From positions 1 through 24,213 of the forward strand of contig WOZC01000096.1 of assembly GCA_011620465.1 (NCBI GenBank): a stretch of 24,213 nt of DNA, written 5' to 3'. Below, in pieces: positions 22,481 through 24,213 of the stretch. Below the pieces are notes generated by a model. It saw only the letters and a program-made list of their open reading frames with translations, was not told the DNA's origin and ran no database searches. The position numbers and the translations under genes were made by a program. The first letter of the stretch is position 1; every line of letters begins with the position of its first letter. This DNA is from Anaerolineaceae bacterium. Its GTDB lineage: Bacteria > Chloroflexota > Anaerolineae > Anaerolineales > Anaerolineaceae.

Positions 22481-23700
22481 TGTATCTCACCCGTCTTTCG
22501 CTGAATAATTTTCGCGTTTTCTCCCGTCTGGAACTTGACTTTCCCAGGCGGGTGATTTTATTCCATGGCGCGAATGCCCAGGGGAAGACGACGATTCTCG
22601 AGTCAGTTGCCTTTTTAGCGCTGTTTACTTCCTTCAGCGCCAGCGCAGACCGGCAATTGCTCAATTTTAACCTCCCGGAGAGTGAACCAGTTAAAGTTGG
22701 GCGAATCGTTGGCGAGTTCGAACGGGCAGGGCGCAAGAACACATTGGAGGTACGTCTGATACAAGAACCTAACGGCGGCAACGGCAGCAGCCGTTTTCGG
22801 AAAGAAGCCTTGCTCAACGGCGTTATCAGGCGTTTCAGCGATTTGTATGGTCAGTTTAACGCGGTAACTTTTATACCCCAGATGGCAAAAATCATCGAGG
22901 GCGGACCGGCTGACCGACGCAGGTATCTGGATGAGATTCTCTGTCAAATTGAACCAGGTTATTCGAAGCATCTACTAAGATATAGCCAGGTGATGACCCG
23001 TCGCAATGCACTCCTCAAAAGATTGGGTGAATTTGGTGGTCCAACTGATCAACTGGATTATTGGGACGGTCTGCTGGCAGAACACGGCGCCTACCTGGTG
23101 AGAGGACGAATCGGGATGCTTGGAGAATTGGAAAGCTTTGCCCGTCAGAGCCACGAGGAACTGACCATGCGGCGTGAGGTTTTCAGGCTCGAGTACCAGC
23201 CGTCGTTTGATCCAACACAGAGCCAGTCAGGGCAAATTTCTTTGCCGGGTGTGCAGCATTTGGCAGAAGCCAGCAGCATTGAAGTCAAGGATATCGAATT
23301 AGGCTTCGCAAAAGAGCTGCAAAAGCACAGGAAAGATGATATCCAGCGTGGTTCAACCAGCGTTGGACCTCATCGCGATGAACTTCGCTTTTTGGCTAAC
23401 CAGGTCGATTTGGCGGATTTCGGCTCAAGAGGACAAATGCGAACGGCGTTGCTCTCGCTCAAATTCGCTGAAGTCGACTTGATGAAGCAGCGCAGTGGTG
23501 AATGGCCTGTGCTGTTGTTGGACGAGGTCATGGCAGAGCTGGACCCAATAAGAAGAGGAGCACTGCTGAGCTTGTTGGACAAGGTGGAGCAGGCCTTCGT
23601 GACCACAACGGATCTTGATATGTTTGAGCGGAAATTCCTGGATCTGCATGAGGTGTGGAAGGTAGAGCGAGGGGTAGTATCGAAGGAAACGCAGGTATGA
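22480..23700 (+). CDS. recF: DNA replication and repair protein RecF
   Basis: A 406-residue RecF, an ABC-type SMC-like ATPase that binds gapped DNA and promotes RecA loading with RecO and RecR. The start MYLTRLSLNNFRVFSRLELD is typical. Walker A is GANAQGKTT (30-38), and the family segments GQFNAVTFIPQMAKIIEGGP, DRRRYLDEIL, TSVGPHRDELRF, GSRGQMRTALLSLKFAE and Walker B VLLLDEVMAELD follow, with the terminal TTTDL. It is slightly longer than E. coli RecF. It overlaps def at TAATG and the next gene at ATGA, so the three genes are translationally coupled. recF is not next to dnaA/dnaN here, an arrangement differing from the classical replication-origin cluster. Confidence 0.97.
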   Translation: MYLTRLSLNNFRVFSRLELDFPRRVILFHGANAQGKTTILESVAFLALFTSFSASADRQLLNFNLPESEPVKVGRIVGEFERAGRKNTLEVRLIQEPNGGNGSSRFRKEALLNGVIRRFSDLYGQFNAVTFIPQMAKIIEGGPADRRRYLDEILCQIEPGYSKHLLRYSQVMTRRNALLKRLGEFGGPTDQLDYWDGLLAEHGAYLVRGRIGMLGELESFARQSHEELTMRREVFRLEYQPSFDPTQSQSGQISLPGVQHLAEASSIEVKDIELGFAKELQKHRKDDIQRGSTSVGPHRDELRFLANQVDLADFGSRGQMRTALLSLKFAEVDLMKQRSGEWPVLLLDEVMAELDPIRRGALLSLLDKVEQAFVTTTDLDMFERKFLDLHEVWKVERGVVSKETQV

Positions 23701-24143
23701 AGGATAAAAGCGGCACGCGGGAATGGATTGCGCGCGGTCTGATAGGGATCGTATTGGGTATGAACCTGGTTTGCGCAATTGATTTTATTGCCCGACCAAA
23801 TCTGTATCTTGCAGCCTATGAACTCAGCGGCGAGGTTGGTCGAGTTGTTATTATTGGCTTTGGGATCCTGTTCTTGATGTGGCAGGTTCCCTACTTTTTT
23901 GCCCTGTATCATCCCCGAAGGTTCAAAACCTCGCTGTTGCAGTCAATCTTGATGCAGACAATTGGATTTATTGGTGAAAGTTTGCTCCTTCGGACGATTC
24001 CTTCTGAACACGCCGTCTTACGTGGTTCTATTTTTCGCTTCGTATATTTTGATGGAGGTGGATTAATATTCTTGATCCTTGCCGCTTTGGTAGTTGGACT
24101 ATCAGCCAATCCTACCGGTGTTCTCAGGCCGCACGAGAACTGA
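23697..24143 (+). CDS. Small polytopic membrane protein of unknown function, coupled to recF
   Basis: A 148-residue inner-membrane protein I do not recognise. Four hydrophobic segments are visible at about 11-30, 46-70, 80-100 and 115-136, with a short basic N-terminus (MKDKSGTREWIARG) and a basic loop between the second and third (YHPRRFKTS). Charged or polar residues inside the segments include an Asp in CAIDF and Asp119 in FDGGG. The start at 23697 (ATGA overlapping the recF stop) is chosen because GGAAACGCAGGT precedes it; the in-frame ATG at 23655 lies wholly inside recF and would add 14 unlikely residues. The coupling suggests co-expression, not necessarily a joint function. No signal peptide or known motif was recognised. 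Confidence 0.75.
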   Translation: MKDKSGTREWIARGLIGIVLGMNLVCAIDFIARPNLYLAAYELSGEVGRVVIIGFGILFLMWQVPYFFALYHPRRFKTSLLQSILMQTIGFIGESLLLRTIPSEHAVLRGSIFRFVYFDGGGLIFLILAALVVGLSANPTGVLRPHEN

Positions 24144-24213
24144 CTGAGTATTTCTCTTCAGCAAATTGCCATTAGATATTGGTGGATTGCTCACGCGATC
24201 AACCTTCTACTTG
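24144..24213. other. Right window edge, no gene seen
   Basis: The last 70 bases after the membrane-protein stop show no convincing coding frame or clear terminator; the sequence continues beyond the window. Confidence 0.4.

Noticed and set aside
23370..23912. Leftward open frame of 180 codons
   Set aside because: Antisense to recF and the membrane protein gene; composition is unlike a real protein.
1..24213. tRNA or rRNA genes, transposase, phage or toxin-antitoxin genes
   Set aside because: None recognised by eye on either strand; a dedicated scan (tRNAscan, Infernal) would be decisive.

Overview
The window is a gene-dense bacterial chromosome segment. The mix of genes fits the Chloroflexota, most likely class Anaerolineae: a free-standing bacterial Elp3, an archaeal-size aspartyl-tRNA synthetase, a split methylmalonyl-CoA mutase B12 subunit next to MeaB, and ClpC without ctsR/mcsA/mcsB beside it. 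Taxonomy is inferred from gene content and style, not from a marker search. No transposase, phage gene, CRISPR array, rRNA or tRNA is visible.

Layout. Bases 1-557 hold the 3' part of a Nei/Fpg-like DNA glycosylase, separated by a bidirectional hairpin terminator and a possible coding remnant from a leftward RlmK-like methyltransferase. A divergent ZIP metal transporter follows, its stop codon overlapping that of a leftward class I methyltransferase. Elp3 (tRNA wobble uridine modification) runs rightward to 5273. A 342-bp spacer full of inverted repeats separates it from a leftward pair, rpiB then an AIM24-family gene, which ends in a clear rho-independent terminator. A rightward SDR epimerase follows; between it and the next leftward cluster is a second repeat-rich spacer.

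Bases 8393-14226 form a tight leftward cluster, in transcription order: flavin reductase-like protein, mutase B12 subunit, MeaB, AspRS, GNAT acetyltransferase, PRPP synthetase and Fpg. From the B12 subunit onward adjacent genes are 0-15 bases apart or overlap. A probable internal promoter precedes the B12 subunit. Divergent from this cluster are ruvB and queA, overlapping as ATGA.

The right third carries an orphan lipoprotein, then clpC with a good sigma-70-type promoter, an unusual membrane protein (degenerate cyclic-nucleotide-binding fold plus two TM-TM-PH modules), then def, recF and a small four-helix membrane protein coupled by overlapping stop/start codons.

Most genes are housekeeping (DNA repair, tRNA modification and charging, nucleotide precursor supply, proteolysis). 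The points most worth following are the cNMP/PH membrane protein behind clpC, the unknown membrane protein coupled to recF, the altered catalytic or DNA-contact motifs in the RlmK-like and Nei-like proteins, three genes that look leaderless, and two decayed repeat islands. No convincing new defence or mobile system was found.
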